The notes below the pieces were generated by a model that saw only the letters and a list, made by a program, of their open reading frames with translations, searched no databases and was not told where the DNA came from. A stretch of 61,942 nt of DNA from Gaiellales bacterium (GTDB lineage: Bacteria > Actinomycetota > Thermoleophilia > BMS3ABIN01): NCBI GenBank assembly GCA_003599855.1, contig QZKG01000030.1, positions 1 through 61,942 on the forward strand, in the 5' to 3' direction. Below, piece after piece: positions 44,354-52,447 of the stretch (the first letter of the stretch is position 1; each line of letters starts with the position of its first letter). The position numbers were made by a program, and so were the translations under genes.

Positions 44354-44803
44354 TTATCCGCCCGTCAGCCTCTTCCTGACCAGGTCACTGACTTCCTTGC
44401 CGTCGGCGCGCCCTGCCACCAGCGCCATCACCGCCGACATGGCCTTGCCCATATCCTGGATGCCCTCTGCCCCGGAAGCGGCTACCCCCTCTTCCACCAG
44501 CGCTGCCAGCTCCCGCTCGTCCAACCCGCCGGGCAGGTAGCCGTCGATGAGCTCCATCTCCGCTTCTTCCCTGAGGGCGCTCTCTTCGCGGCCGCCCTGA
44601 CGGAAACCGTCAGCAGCCTGGCGGCGTCGCTTCTTCTCTGCCGCCAGCACCTTGACCTCCTGCTCCTCGGCAAGCTCACCGCCGGCCTCCTTGCGCGCCA
44701 GCTGCAGCTGGCTCAGGATCATCCTGAGCGTCTGCAGACGCTCCCGGTCGCCCTGCTTCATGGCGGCTACGACATCCTGCTGGATCCTCTCGCTGATGCT
44801 CAC
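44354..44803 (-). CDS. yqeY: GatB/YqeY domain protein
   Basis: 149 residues, fully helical, related to the tail of the GatB amidotransferase subunit. ISERIQQDVVAAMKQGDRERLQTLRMI at the start and GIQDMGKAMSAVMA-GRADGKEVSDLVRKRL at the end define the family. It binds tRNA in the related GatB; the role of the free form is unsettled. The start overlaps the HIT gene stop as ATGA. The rpsU gene, which often stands just before yqeY, is not here. Confidence 0.9.
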   Translation of the reverse strand: MSISERIQQDVVAAMKQGDRERLQTLRMILSQLQLARKEAGGELAEEQEVKVLAAEKKRRRQAADGFRQGGREESALREEAEMELIDGYLPGGLDERELAALVEEGVAASGAEGIQDMGKAMSAVMALVAGRADGKEVSDLVRKRLTGG

Positions 44804-45171
44804 AACTGCTCCCTGATGTTGAACCCCGCGGAGCGCCCGGCGAGCAGGTGCCAGTGCAGATGGAATATCACCTGTCCCCCGCCGCTGCCGACGTTGTTTA
44901 TTACCCGGTATCCCGGATCGGTTATCCCAAGCTCTTCGGCTACCTCCACGATGAACTGAAGCATCGAGCGGCAGAATTCGGCGTCCTGGGCGCCGATGTC
45001 ATTGAGCCACTCGATGTGGCGTTTCGGCATCACCAGCACATGCACCGGAGCCTTGGGGTACTTGTCCTGGATGGCGATGAACCCATCATTCTCCAGGATC
45101 GTCTCGGATTCTTTCTCCCCGGCGATTATCTCGCAGAACAGGCACCCCTGCTTCCGCTCACTGGCTTCCAA
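44800..45171 (-). CDS. HIT family nucleotide hydrolase/transferase (HinT-like)
   Basis: 123 residues. GCLFCEIIAGE starts the fold (C10, C13). The catalytic histidine triad is H104, H106, H108 in FHLHWHLL, a slight variant of HVHLHLL. GGGQVIFHLH is as in HinT, a purine nucleoside phosphoramidase. The start is TTG, overlapping the mtaB end by 14 bases, with GGTGG 6 bases before. Confidence 0.92.
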   Translation of the reverse strand: MEASERKQGCLFCEIIAGEKESETILENDGFIAIQDKYPKAPVHVLVMPKRHIEWLNDIGAQDAEFCRSMLQFIVEVAEELGITDPGYRVINNVGSGGGQVIFHLHWHLLAGRSAGFNIREQL

Positions 45172-46402
45172 CCGTGACCACCTTTCCCATGACGCCGTCC
45201 TCGCCGATACCTTCCGCGCGCACGAGCTCCACCGCTCCCGGCCTGCCCCCCGGGACCGTGAAACGCGTGTAGTCAGAACTGTAGCCGCGGGCGTATCCCC
45301 GGCTGTCGGCTGATTCCAACAAGACTTCGCTCACCCCGCCCAGTTTCCTGCGCCAGTGCGCGCGCTCGAGCCGTTTCGACAGCTGCCTGGCTTCGAGTCC
45401 CCGCCGCTTCACGACTCCCGCCTCGTTCCGTCCCGCCAAACCCTCGGCGCTGGTGCCCGGCCGTGGTGAGAAGGGGAACACGTGCACCCGGGTGAAACCG
45501 GACTCCTCGATGAAGGCCAGGGTCCGCCGGAACGCTTCCTCGTCCTCGCCCGGAAAACCGGCGATGACGTCGGTGGTGAGATTGACCTCCCCGATGGCCT
45601 CCCGCGCCCTGGCCAAAAGGCGGCTGAACCGGTCCCGGTCATAACGCCGCCCCATGGCGACCAGCACCCGGTCGTCGCCGCTCTGCAACGGCACATGCAG
45701 ATGCCGCGCGATGCGTGGCTCGCCCGCCATCACGGCGAGCAGCCGCGGTGTCAGGTCGGGCGCCTCGATGGAGCTCAGCCTCAGGCGCGCCAGGCCCTCG
45801 ACGGCGGCGAGTTCCTGCATCAGGTCCGGGAGCCGCACGGCGCCGTCCCGGTACGAGCCGACGTTGATGCCGCTGACCACCAGTTCCCTGAAGCCGTTCC
45901 TGACCTTGTCACCGGCCAGGGAGATCACATCGGCCGCCGGGATGCTGCGGGGGGCGCCCCGCACCAGCGGCACGACGCAGTAGGAGCAACGGTTGGAACA
46001 ACCATCCTGGACCTTGAGGAAGAACCTGGTCCTGGCTCCAGCCTGGGAAACCGGCTCCCCTTCACCGCCTCCCGACGGAAGGTCCAGCGCCGCGGCGATG
46101 GCTTCCGCCACCTCCTGCGGCTCCCCGGTCACCACCTCCACGTTGGCGCCCAGCCCGGCGAACGCCTCCGGCTTCAGGCGCGCTGCGCATCCAGTGACGA
46201 ACACCTTCCCGCCGGCGGCTTCGCGCGCAGCCCGCCTGACTTCCTTGCGGGACTGCTTCTCGCCCTCCGCGGTCACGCAGCAGGTGGCCACGATCCTGGC
46301 CGAGACGCGGCAACCCGCCGGCAGCATGCCGGCCACCGCCTGCGTGTCGGCGTAATTGACCTTGCAACCCAGTGTTGTCGTGGTAATACTCTCCATGACC
46401 AT
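45158..46402 (-). CDS. mtaB: tRNA t6A37 methylthiotransferase MtaB
   Basis: Radical SAM enzyme that turns t6A37 into ms2t6A37 in tRNA. The UPF0004 domain has cluster cysteines C13, C41 and C72; the radical SAM core has C135, C139 and C142 (GCSNRCSYC). A TRAM-like domain ends the 414 residues. AYTLG-type MiaB features are replaced by LGCKVNYADTQ, which points to MtaB. The gene order rsmE-mtaB-HIT-yqeY is conserved in Gram-positives. An ATG two codons later is an alternative start. Confidence 0.92.
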   Translation of the reverse strand: MVMESITTTTLGCKVNYADTQAVAGMLPAGCRVSARIVATCCVTAEGEKQSRKEVRRAAREAAGGKVFVTGCAARLKPEAFAGLGANVEVVTGEPQEVAEAIAAALDLPSGGGEGEPVSQAGARTRFFLKVQDGCSNRCSYCVVPLVRGAPRSIPAADVISLAGDKVRNGFRELVVSGINVGSYRDGAVRLPDLMQELAAVEGLARLRLSSIEAPDLTPRLLAVMAGEPRIARHLHVPLQSGDDRVLVAMGRRYDRDRFSRLLARAREAIGEVNLTTDVIAGFPGEDEEAFRRTLAFIEESGFTRVHVFPFSPRPGTSAEGLAGRNEAGVVKRRGLEARQLSKRLERAHWRRKLGGVSEVLLESADSRGYARGYSSDYTRFTVPGGRPGAVELVRAEGIGEDGVMGKVVTVGSQ

Positions 46403-46417
46403 CTAGCGTCTGCGGCT

Positions 46418-47140
46418 TCAGCCCAGCCTGCCCATATGATGCAACACGATGGTAGCCGCCACAAGCGCGGCGGTCTCGGTCCTGAGCACAAGACCGCCAA
46501 GGCTGCCGAATGCCGCGCCGCAGGACTCCAGCCCGGACAACTCGGCCTGGCTGAACCCGGCCTCTGGACCGATGACAAGGGACAGGGGCGGCTCCAGGCC
46601 GTCCAGGACCCCTCCCAGCGGCGGCGGGTCGTTCTCCGTGGCCAGCACGATGAGCCCCCGGGCCCCGGCCGCCCAGCCAGAGAGTCCGGACGGCTCCTCG
46701 ACAGTCATGACGCTGTCGCGCTTCGATTGTGCGGCCGCCGCACGCGCCAGCCGGCGCCAGCGTCCCATCTTCTCCCCTCCAGCCTCCGGCGGCGACACCG
46801 AATTGTCCGTCCAGACGGGCACGAGGCGATCCACGCCCAGTTCGCTGAGCTTCTCGACTACCAGGTCCATCCTGCGCCCGCGTGGTATCGCCTGGGCCAC
46901 AGTCAGGCCACTTTCCAGCCCGGCGCCCGCCAGCAGCTCTACTGCCTTCACCAGGACTCTCTCCCCCACCTCCAGGACCTCCCCGGCATAGACCCGGCCG
47001 CCGGGGTCGGCCAGCTCCACCCTCACCCCGGGTTTCAGCCGTAGCACCCTGGTTGCGTGGAAGGCGTCCTCACTGGCAAGCGTCGCCGACTGGCCTGTAT
47101 CGATTTCCTGCTTTACGAAGAACCGGTGGATGTGTCTCAT
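46418..47140 (-). CDS. rsmE: 16S rRNA (uracil-1498-N3)-methyltransferase
   Basis: SPOUT-fold methyltransferase. It begins MRHIHRFFVKQ and has a PUA-like N-domain (HATRVLRLKPG), then QAIPRGRRMDLVVEKLSELGVDRLVP, LVIGPEAGFSQAEL and LVLRTETAALVA, which form the knot and SAM pocket. ATG at 47140 gives 240 residues; the frame stays open upstream into dnaJ but without homology. No clear ribosome site. It lies 52 bases after dnaJ. Confidence 0.93.
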   Translation of the reverse strand: MRHIHRFFVKQEIDTGQSATLASEDAFHATRVLRLKPGVRVELADPGGRVYAGEVLEVGERVLVKAVELLAGAGLESGLTVAQAIPRGRRMDLVVEKLSELGVDRLVPVWTDNSVSPPEAGGEKMGRWRRLARAAAAQSKRDSVMTVEEPSGLSGWAAGARGLIVLATENDPPPLGGVLDGLEPPLSLVIGPEAGFSQAELSGLESCGAAFGSLGGLVLRTETAALVAATIVLHHMGRLG

Positions 47141-47192
47141 GACGAATGAAATAAGGTCTTGTGCTGCCGGCCCGCACCGCGCCGGCCGGGGA

Positions 47193-48314
47193 TCACTTGA
47201 AGGCAGCCCTGATGCGGTTGAAGAGGCCGCCCTGGCCGCCCGCATAGTTCTTGTCGCTGGTGGTCTCCTCGAACTCCCGGAGCAGCTCCTTCTGCTCCTG
47301 GGTCAGGTCATGAGGCACCATCACGTCGACCACCAGCCGCAGCTCGCCGCGCCCACGGCTCCTCAGACGGGGCATGCCCCTGCCCTTCAGCACGATCACG
47401 TCCCCGGGCTGCGCGCCCGGCCTGATATCGACCTCTTCATCCCCTTCAATGGTGGGGATGACCGCCTTGTGGCCGACAGCCGCCTGGACCATCGTCAGTT
47501 TCAGGTGGTGGATAAGGTCATCACCGTCTCGCCCCAGGCCCTCGTCAGGGGCTACGCTCACATGCACGTACAGGTCGCCCGGCGCCGAGCCGATGGCCCC
47601 CAGGTCACCCTGTCCCGGCATCCGTATGCTCTGGCCGTCAGCGATGCCCGCCGGGATCTCCACGCTGACCTTGCGCGCAGCCACAGTCCGGCCACTGCCG
47701 TCACAGGCCGCGCACGCTTCCTCGACTACCGAGCCTGCGCCCCGGCAGGCGCCGCAGACACCCGTCTGCATGAACTGGCCGAAAGCCGTCCTGGTCACAC
47801 TGCGCACCCGGCCCGCCCCGTTGCATGCAGTACAGGTGGCGCGCTCCGTGCCCGGCTTTGCCCCGGTGCCGCCGCAGGCTTCGCAAGCGACAGTCGCCTC
47901 GAATTCAAGTTCCCGCTTCACCCCGGCTGCGGCCTCCCGCAGGGTGAGCTCCACCGGTATGGCGATGTCCCTGCCCCGTGACGCTGCCCGCCCCCCGCCG
48001 AACATATCCTCCCCGAACATGGCTTCGCCGAAGAACGAACGGATGATGTCATCGAAGGAGAACTGCGAGAAATCGTGGAAACCCCCGCGCTGCTTGAGCC
48101 CGTCGAAGCCGAAACGGTCATAGGCAGCCCGGCTATCGGCGTCGCTGAGGACCTCGTACGCTTCGGCGGCCTCCTTGAACTTGGCCTCGGCATCGGGGTC
48201 ATGCCTGTTGACGTCCGGGTGCAGTTCCCGCGCCAGGGTGCGGAACGCCTTCTTTATCTCCTTGTCATCAGCGCCGCGTGGCACGCCGAGCACTTCGTAG
48301 TAATCGCGTTTCAT
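47193..48314 (-). CDS. dnaJ: chaperone DnaJ
   Basis: Co-chaperone of DnaK. J domain 1-70 with HPD at 32-34, a Gly/Phe-rich stretch (about 75-105), four zinc CXXCXGXG motifs ([32 protein letters not shown]) and two C-terminal substrate domains. 373 residues. It follows hrcA by 33 bases. grpE and dnaK, which normally lie between hrcA and dnaJ, are absent, so this may be a second DnaJ or the operon was split. Confidence 0.95.
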   Translation of the reverse strand: MKRDYYEVLGVPRGADDKEIKKAFRTLARELHPDVNRHDPDAEAKFKEAAEAYEVLSDADSRAAYDRFGFDGLKQRGGFHDFSQFSFDDIIRSFFGEAMFGEDMFGGGRAASRGRDIAIPVELTLREAAAGVKRELEFEATVACEACGGTGAKPGTERATCTACNGAGRVRSVTRTAFGQFMQTGVCGACRGAGSVVEEACAACDGSGRTVAARKVSVEIPAGIADGQSIRMPGQGDLGAIGSAPGDLYVHVSVAPDEGLGRDGDDLIHHLKLTMVQAAVGHKAVIPTIEGDEEVDIRPGAQPGDVIVLKGRGMPRLRSRGRGELRLVVDVMVPHDLTQEQKELLREFEETTSDKNYAGGQGGLFNRIRAAFK

Positions 48315-48347
48315 CAGTCCTGCCGGTCCGTCCCTGTTGTTCCCTGT

Positions 48348-49376
48348 TTAATAGATGCCCTCGATGAACTGGCTGAGCGAACGGGCTGTCTGCTCGACGC
48401 AGCCGATCACCAGGGGATAGTCCATGCGCCTCGGCCCCAGCACGCCAACGGTTCCCAGGTTGCGGTGGCCATATCCGTAGCCCGCAGCGACCAGGCTGCA
48501 GTTGCGAATCTTCGCCGCCGGCAGCTCGCTGCCGATACGCAGGCAGACGCGGTAATCAGACAACGCCAGCCTGAGCAGTCCCAGCATCTCTTCGTGCCGG
48601 TCGAGCATGCCTACCACGTTCATGGCCGAGGCCTCGTCATCGACTTCGAGGCGCGTCACCAGCCGCGAAGCCCCTTCTATATATAAAGTGTCGCCGCCGT
48701 CCACCGGCACCTCTTCCAGGGCCGGCTTGATGGCTTCGATGAAGTCACGTTCCACCGGGTCAAGCTCGAACTCGTTGAGCCTGATGCCAAGGATCCGGCT
48801 GCCCAGGTCCAGGCCGGCGATGGAGTCATTGAGGAAGCTCCGCGCCCAGCTCACCAACCCTTTGTCCACGGGCTCCCCGAACATGAACAGGCGTTTGACC
48901 ACGCCGCCGGTCGCCGTGATGACGACGACCATCACCAGCTCCGGGTTGAGCCTGAGCACCTCGACATGCCTGATGGCGGCGTTGCCCTGGCTCGGCAGCG
49001 ATGCCATCGCCAGGAGCCCGGTGGCGCGGGCCAGGAGCGCTGTGGCGTCCCTCAAGGCCTCCTCTACCTCCCCCTCCAGGCTGTCGAGCGCCTCCAGCGC
49101 CCGGATGCTCTTCTTCCTCCTGTCGGCGAGGTTGTCGACGTAGAAGCGGTATCCCTTGTCGGTGGGCACTCTCCCGGCGGAGGTATGGGGATGGTCCAGG
49201 AACCCCTTCCGCTCCAGGCCGGCCAGCTCACCCCTGAGCGTCGAGGGCGACAGGCCGAAACCGGCATTATCTGAAAGGAAGCGCGAACCCACCGGGCGCC
49301 CGCTCTTGATATACGCCCGGGTCACTGCGGCGAGTATCTCCGCCTGCCTTGCTGTCAGATCTCCTGTACCGTCCAT
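48348..49376 (-). CDS. hrcA: heat-inducible transcription repressor HrcA
   Basis: A winged-helix repressor of heat-shock genes that binds CIRCE. N-terminal DNA-binding domain (about 8-75) with ILAAVTRAYIKSGRPVGS and TLRGELAGLERKGFLDHPHTSAGRVPTDKGYRFYVD, then a GAF-like domain and the C-terminal GPRRMDYP. 342 residues. No CIRCE element (TTAGCACTC-N9-GAGTGCTAA) is seen in the 72 bases before it; a GC-rich hairpin is there instead (49399-49420). Confidence 0.94.
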   Translation of the reverse strand: MDGTGDLTARQAEILAAVTRAYIKSGRPVGSRFLSDNAGFGLSPSTLRGELAGLERKGFLDHPHTSAGRVPTDKGYRFYVDNLADRRKKSIRALEALDSLEGEVEEALRDATALLARATGLLAMASLPSQGNAAIRHVEVLRLNPELVMVVVITATGGVVKRLFMFGEPVDKGLVSWARSFLNDSIAGLDLGSRILGIRLNEFELDPVERDFIEAIKPALEEVPVDGGDTLYIEGASRLVTRLEVDDEASAMNVVGMLDRHEEMLGLLRLALSDYRVCLRIGSELPAAKIRNCSLVAAGYGYGHRNLGTVGVLGPRRMDYPLVIGCVEQTARSLSQFIEGIY

Positions 49377-49398
49377 AGGCTCTTGCCAGACCGCCCGC

Positions 49399-49420
49399 CG
49401 GCGCCCCGCTATGGGCGCCG
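49399..49420. repeat. 8-bp inverted repeat between hemW and hrcA
   Basis: CGGCGCCC (49399-49406) and GGGCGCCG (49413-49420) form a perfect GC stem with loop CGCTAT, 22 bases before the hrcA ATG. There is no U-tract, so it is not a standard terminator. It may slow transcription from hemW into hrcA or regulate hrcA translation. Confidence 0.4.
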
Positions 49421-49448
49421 TCCGGCCTTGATCGTGATTTCATGAATG

Positions 49449-50534
49449 TTACCGCAGCAGCCGCGCGCAGACCTCGTTAGCAACGAACCTGCCTGCGCGC
49501 GTCAGAAATATTCTAGCACCATCCTCCGCGACGAATCCATTTAGGGTCAGGTCAGCCAGTTGCCCGGCATCGACCACTTCCTTTACCCGGTCGAGCTCGA
49601 CGCCGTCCGCCTTCCTGAGGCCCAGCATCAGGGCCTCTGCCAGCTTCTGGCGCCGGTCCAGGGGCTCCGAAACCCGCCCGGCCCCCGGTGAGGCGATGTA
49701 ACCCTCCAGGTCCGCGATGTTGCGCCAGCGCCTGCTGCCTACCGTGCTCCAGGCCCCGGCGCCGATCCCCAGGTAATCATCGCCGCTCCAGCAGGCAAGG
49801 TTATGCCTGCACTCGCTCCCAGGGCGCGCGTAATTGCTGGTCTCGTACCAGCGGTACCCGGCCGCCTCCAGCTTCCCGCTGACCAGCCCGTAGAACTCCC
49901 CTGCCCTTGCCTGCGCCAGCTCGAGCGCTTCACCCTCGAGCTTCGCCAGGACGCTGTCACGGGCTACCGTGAGCTCATAACAGGAGATATGGTCGGGGGC
50001 TAGCTCAAGCGCCCGCTCCAGGTCCCTGGAAAGCATCTCAGCGGTCTGGCCAGGCAGGGCGAAGAGCATGTCCAGTCCCAATCCGTCTATGCCTGAGTCC
50101 CGGACCGCCGAGGCCGCGGCGGCGATGCCATCGACGCTCCCCTTGCGCCCGATCCGCTCCCGCAGGCGGGGGTCGAAGCTCTGCGCCCCCAGCGATATGC
50201 GCGTCACCCCGGCTGAGGCCAGCGCCTGCGCCAGCAGCCCGTCCAGCGAGGCCGGATTGGCCTCCACCGTCACCTCGACGCCGTCCGCCACGAGTGGCGC
50301 CACCGCCTCCAGCAGCCCTGTCAGGAAGTCAGAGCCTGCAAAGGTCGGGGTGCCGCCGCCGACATACACCGTCTCCAGCCTGCCCAGCAGGGCGCAGCTT
50401 TCATGGAGCTCATGAAGCAACGCCGCCAGGTATGCCTGCGCCCGCGCCCCCGAGCCCCCGGTTGAAAAGAAATCGCAGTAATGGCAGCGCGTCTGGCAGA
50501 AAGGGACGTGGATATACAGGTGGGTGACGGCCAT
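49449..50534 (-). CDS. hemW: radical SAM haem chaperone HemW
   Basis: 361 residues. Radical SAM cysteines C13, C17 and C20 (FCQTRCHYCDF) are followed by Phe22 rather than the fourth Cys of true coproporphyrinogen oxidase HemN, which marks HemW. YVGGGTPT near 57, VEANPAS near 91, and RISLGAQSFDPRLRERIGR near 112 follow, and a HemN C-terminal domain ends it. HemW carries haem to membrane proteins. It heads the hrcA-dnaJ operon and is divergent from the 50629 operon. Confidence 0.92.
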   Translation of the reverse strand: MAVTHLYIHVPFCQTRCHYCDFFSTGGSGARAQAYLAALLHELHESCALLGRLETVYVGGGTPTFAGSDFLTGLLEAVAPLVADGVEVTVEANPASLDGLLAQALASAGVTRISLGAQSFDPRLRERIGRKGSVDGIAAAASAVRDSGIDGLGLDMLFALPGQTAEMLSRDLERALELAPDHISCYELTVARDSVLAKLEGEALELAQARAGEFYGLVSGKLEAAGYRWYETSNYARPGSECRHNLACWSGDDYLGIGAGAWSTVGSRRWRNIADLEGYIASPGAGRVSEPLDRRQKLAEALMLGLRKADGVELDRVKEVVDAGQLADLTLNGFVAEDGARIFLTRAGRFVANEVCARLLR

Positions 50535-50628
50535 GGCAAAAGCCTTACAAATGAGACACGATTACTCTTGTATGTTATCATTGACCTGCACCTGATAATA
50601 AACGCACCAGGACCCCCTGTCGAGGTTT

Positions 50629-51672
50629 ATGGAACCAGCCAAGTACCCGGGCGCGGTTGGTAGGAATATCGAGATCGGCACCAGCCTCAGCGATGACCTG
50701 CATGCCTGCGCCTGCAACCTGCATGGAGTGACTACCAGGGTCACCACTAACTCACGGGCAGTCGCCAGCGCCCTCGACGGCTTCCTCAGGGCTTTCCCGG
50801 CTGATGCCGACCAGACCCCTGATGTCGAGGTCTTCCTGTTCACCACGTCTTCCCTCGATGCCGGCGCGGCCGCCATACCAGAGCAGGCCGAGATGCTCTA
50901 TGACTGGGGCATGGTAAAGATCCTGCGCGACGGCCCCTACCGTTTCGAGAAAGTTGACCGACGGGCTCGCGTGATCGCCGATGTCGAGAACTGCATCGCC
51001 GCCGGTTTCGCCGAGGACGACCTGCTGCAGACCGACTGGCTCATCACGAACCTCTTCTTCTACCCCCTCTGGGCCCAGCTGATGAAGCGGAAGGGGCTGT
51101 TCCCGCTGCACGCTGCCGGGCTGGTCCGCGACGGCCGCTCGGTGCTGCTGCTGGGCAAGAGCGGCAGCGGCAAATCCACCTTGTCGATCCACCTGGTCCG
51201 CAACGGTTACGGTCTGCTGAGCGACGATACCGTCTTCCTGCGCGAGACCGGCGGCAGGGTCGAAGCCATGTCGTTCCCGGAGGAGATCAACGTCACCCGC
51301 AAGACGATCGAGATGATCCCCGAGCTTTCCGGCATCGAGAACTTCACCGACAATCCCTTCCGCGACAAGTCATCCTTCCCCATCGAGGAGCTATACCCCG
51401 GATGTATAGTGGACTCCGCGGTGCCATCTGTATTAATCTTTCCTGAACTGGTCGATTCAGGCGATACTGCCATCGAGCCGATGAGCGGGAGCGAGGCGCT
51501 CACCCTATCGATGCGCTACGGCTTTTTTTTCATGGACCCGTCGACGACCGGGCGCCACTTCGAGGTGCTGTCTTCCCTGGTGAAGCAGGCGCAGTGCTTC
51601 CGGCTTTTTTCCGGGAGCGACCAGGCGCAGCTCGAGAGCAAGGTCGACGGGCTCCTCAGGGAGTTCATGTGA
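50629..51672 (+). CDS. HPr kinase-like ATPase
   Basis: 347 residues. A poorly conserved N-terminal half, then the HprK-type core: PLHAAGLV at 159-166 (His161), P-loop LLGKSGSGKST ending at 183, and LLSDDTVFL at 197-204 with Asp199 and Asp200. This is the short HPr-kinase-related family seen beside PqqD and lasso B2 genes, whose studied members phosphorylate the C-terminal Ser of a lasso precursor, rather than the sugar-phosphotransferase kinase. First gene of a five-gene plus-strand operon. A poor ribosome site precedes the ATG. Substrate not visible here. Confidence 0.8.
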   Translation: MEPAKYPGAVGRNIEIGTSLSDDLHACACNLHGVTTRVTTNSRAVASALDGFLRAFPADADQTPDVEVFLFTTSSLDAGAAAIPEQAEMLYDWGMVKILRDGPYRFEKVDRRARVIADVENCIAAGFAEDDLLQTDWLITNLFFYPLWAQLMKRKGLFPLHAAGLVRDGRSVLLLGKSGSGKSTLSIHLVRNGYGLLSDDTVFLRETGGRVEAMSFPEEINVTRKTIEMIPELSGIENFTDNPFRDKSSFPIEELYPGCIVDSAVPSVLIFPELVDSGDTAIEPMSGSEALTLSMRYGFFFMDPSTTGRHFEVLSSLVKQAQCFRLFSGSDQAQLESKVDGLLREFM

Positions 51673-51700
51673 AAACGGGGGAATGGACCGAAAGGATACG

Positions 51701-52003
51701 ATGATTCAGAAAGGGCATTATCTGGTCAAGGACAGCGAAGTGCTCTTCACCTCCATGGGTGAGGACGCGGTGCTCTTGCATGTGCAGCGGGGGGATTACT
51801 ACAGCCTGAACAAGGTGGGGGCGCGACTCTGGGTGATGGCGGACGGGACCAAATCCGTAGAGGATCTGGCGGTCATGTTGACACAGGAGTTCGACATCAG
51901 CCAGGAACAGGCTGAGAAGGATATCATCGAGCTGGCGGAGCAGCTGGCCAAAGAAGGCCTGGTGGAAGCCCTTGAAACTCCTATGGATCCTGCGACGGAT
52001 TAG
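51701..52003 (+). CDS. PqqD-like RiPP recognition element protein
   Basis: 100 residues from ATG 51701, chosen because AAAGG stands 5 bases before it; an ATG six codons earlier has its G-run almost touching. The winged-helix PqqD pattern is present: LLHVQRGDYYSLNKVGARLWVMADG, then SVEDLAVMLTQEFDI and a helix to the end. PqqD domains hold the leader peptide of a ribosomal natural product and hand it to a modifying enzyme; in lasso loci this is protein B1. The end overlaps the next gene by 32 bases. Confidence 0.85.
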   Translation: MIQKGHYLVKDSEVLFTSMGEDAVLLHVQRGDYYSLNKVGARLWVMADGTKSVEDLAVMLTQEFDISQEQAEKDIIELAEQLAKEGLVEALETPMDPATD

Positions 52004-52436
52004 CGACCCCAGGGACCTACTGCTAATGCTGCGCGTTGCCCTGTTACTCGCGATCCTTCCCCGGCAGATACGAAAGAAGAGCGTTCCCGACCTGCTCGAG
52101 AGCATCGATCCCGGCGTTGCTGACACCGCGCAGGACAGGGACCGCATGGTGAAGACGGTGGGATTCGCTGACTCATTACTGAAGTACAGGATGTTCCAGC
52201 GGTACGGGAAGTGCTTCCTTCGATCGCTGGCGCTGTTCCGGTTGTTGAGACAGCAGGGATGGCCGGTGGGGATCCGGTTCGGAGTCAAGTTCGTCGGCCC
52301 GGAGGAAGAGCGCCAGGAGCCCGCGGAACCCCATGACGGGATCACAGGCCATAGCTGGCTCGTGCTGGATGGAAAACCGTTCCTGGAAGACGAGCAGCAG
52401 AGAGAGGCTTACACGACTACCTACAGGTACCCCTGA
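51972..52436 (+). CDS. lasso-peptide B2-type transglutaminase-fold protease
   Basis: 154 residues from TTG 51972 (GGAAG 3 bases before). Transglutaminase-like core_3 family: catalytic C81 in GKCFLRSLALFRLLR, H127 in GHSWLV and D133 in LDGKPF form the Cys-His-Asp triad. A basic N-terminal part and one hydrophobic stretch (about 16-30) precede it. In lasso peptide systems B2 cuts the leader from the precursor. It directly overlaps the PqqD-like gene, the B1-B2 arrangement. Confidence 0.85.
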   Translation: MKLLWILRRISDPRDLLLMLRVALLLAILPRQIRKKSVPDLLESIDPGVADTAQDRDRMVKTVGFADSLLKYRMFQRYGKCFLRSLALFRLLRQQGWPVGIRFGVKFVGPEEERQEPAEPHDGITGHSWLVLDGKPFLEDEQQREAYTTTYRYP

Positions 52437-52447
52437 AGGGATCAGGC

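Noticed and set aside
49377..49448. CIRCE element before hrcA
   Set aside because: No TTAGCACTC/GAGTGCTAA pair or near match seen; only a GC-rich hairpin.
50551..50595. 14-codon plus-strand frame before the HprK-like gene, considered as peptide precursor
   Set aside because: No ribosome site, no leader/core pattern, and too short for a lasso or other modified-peptide precursor.
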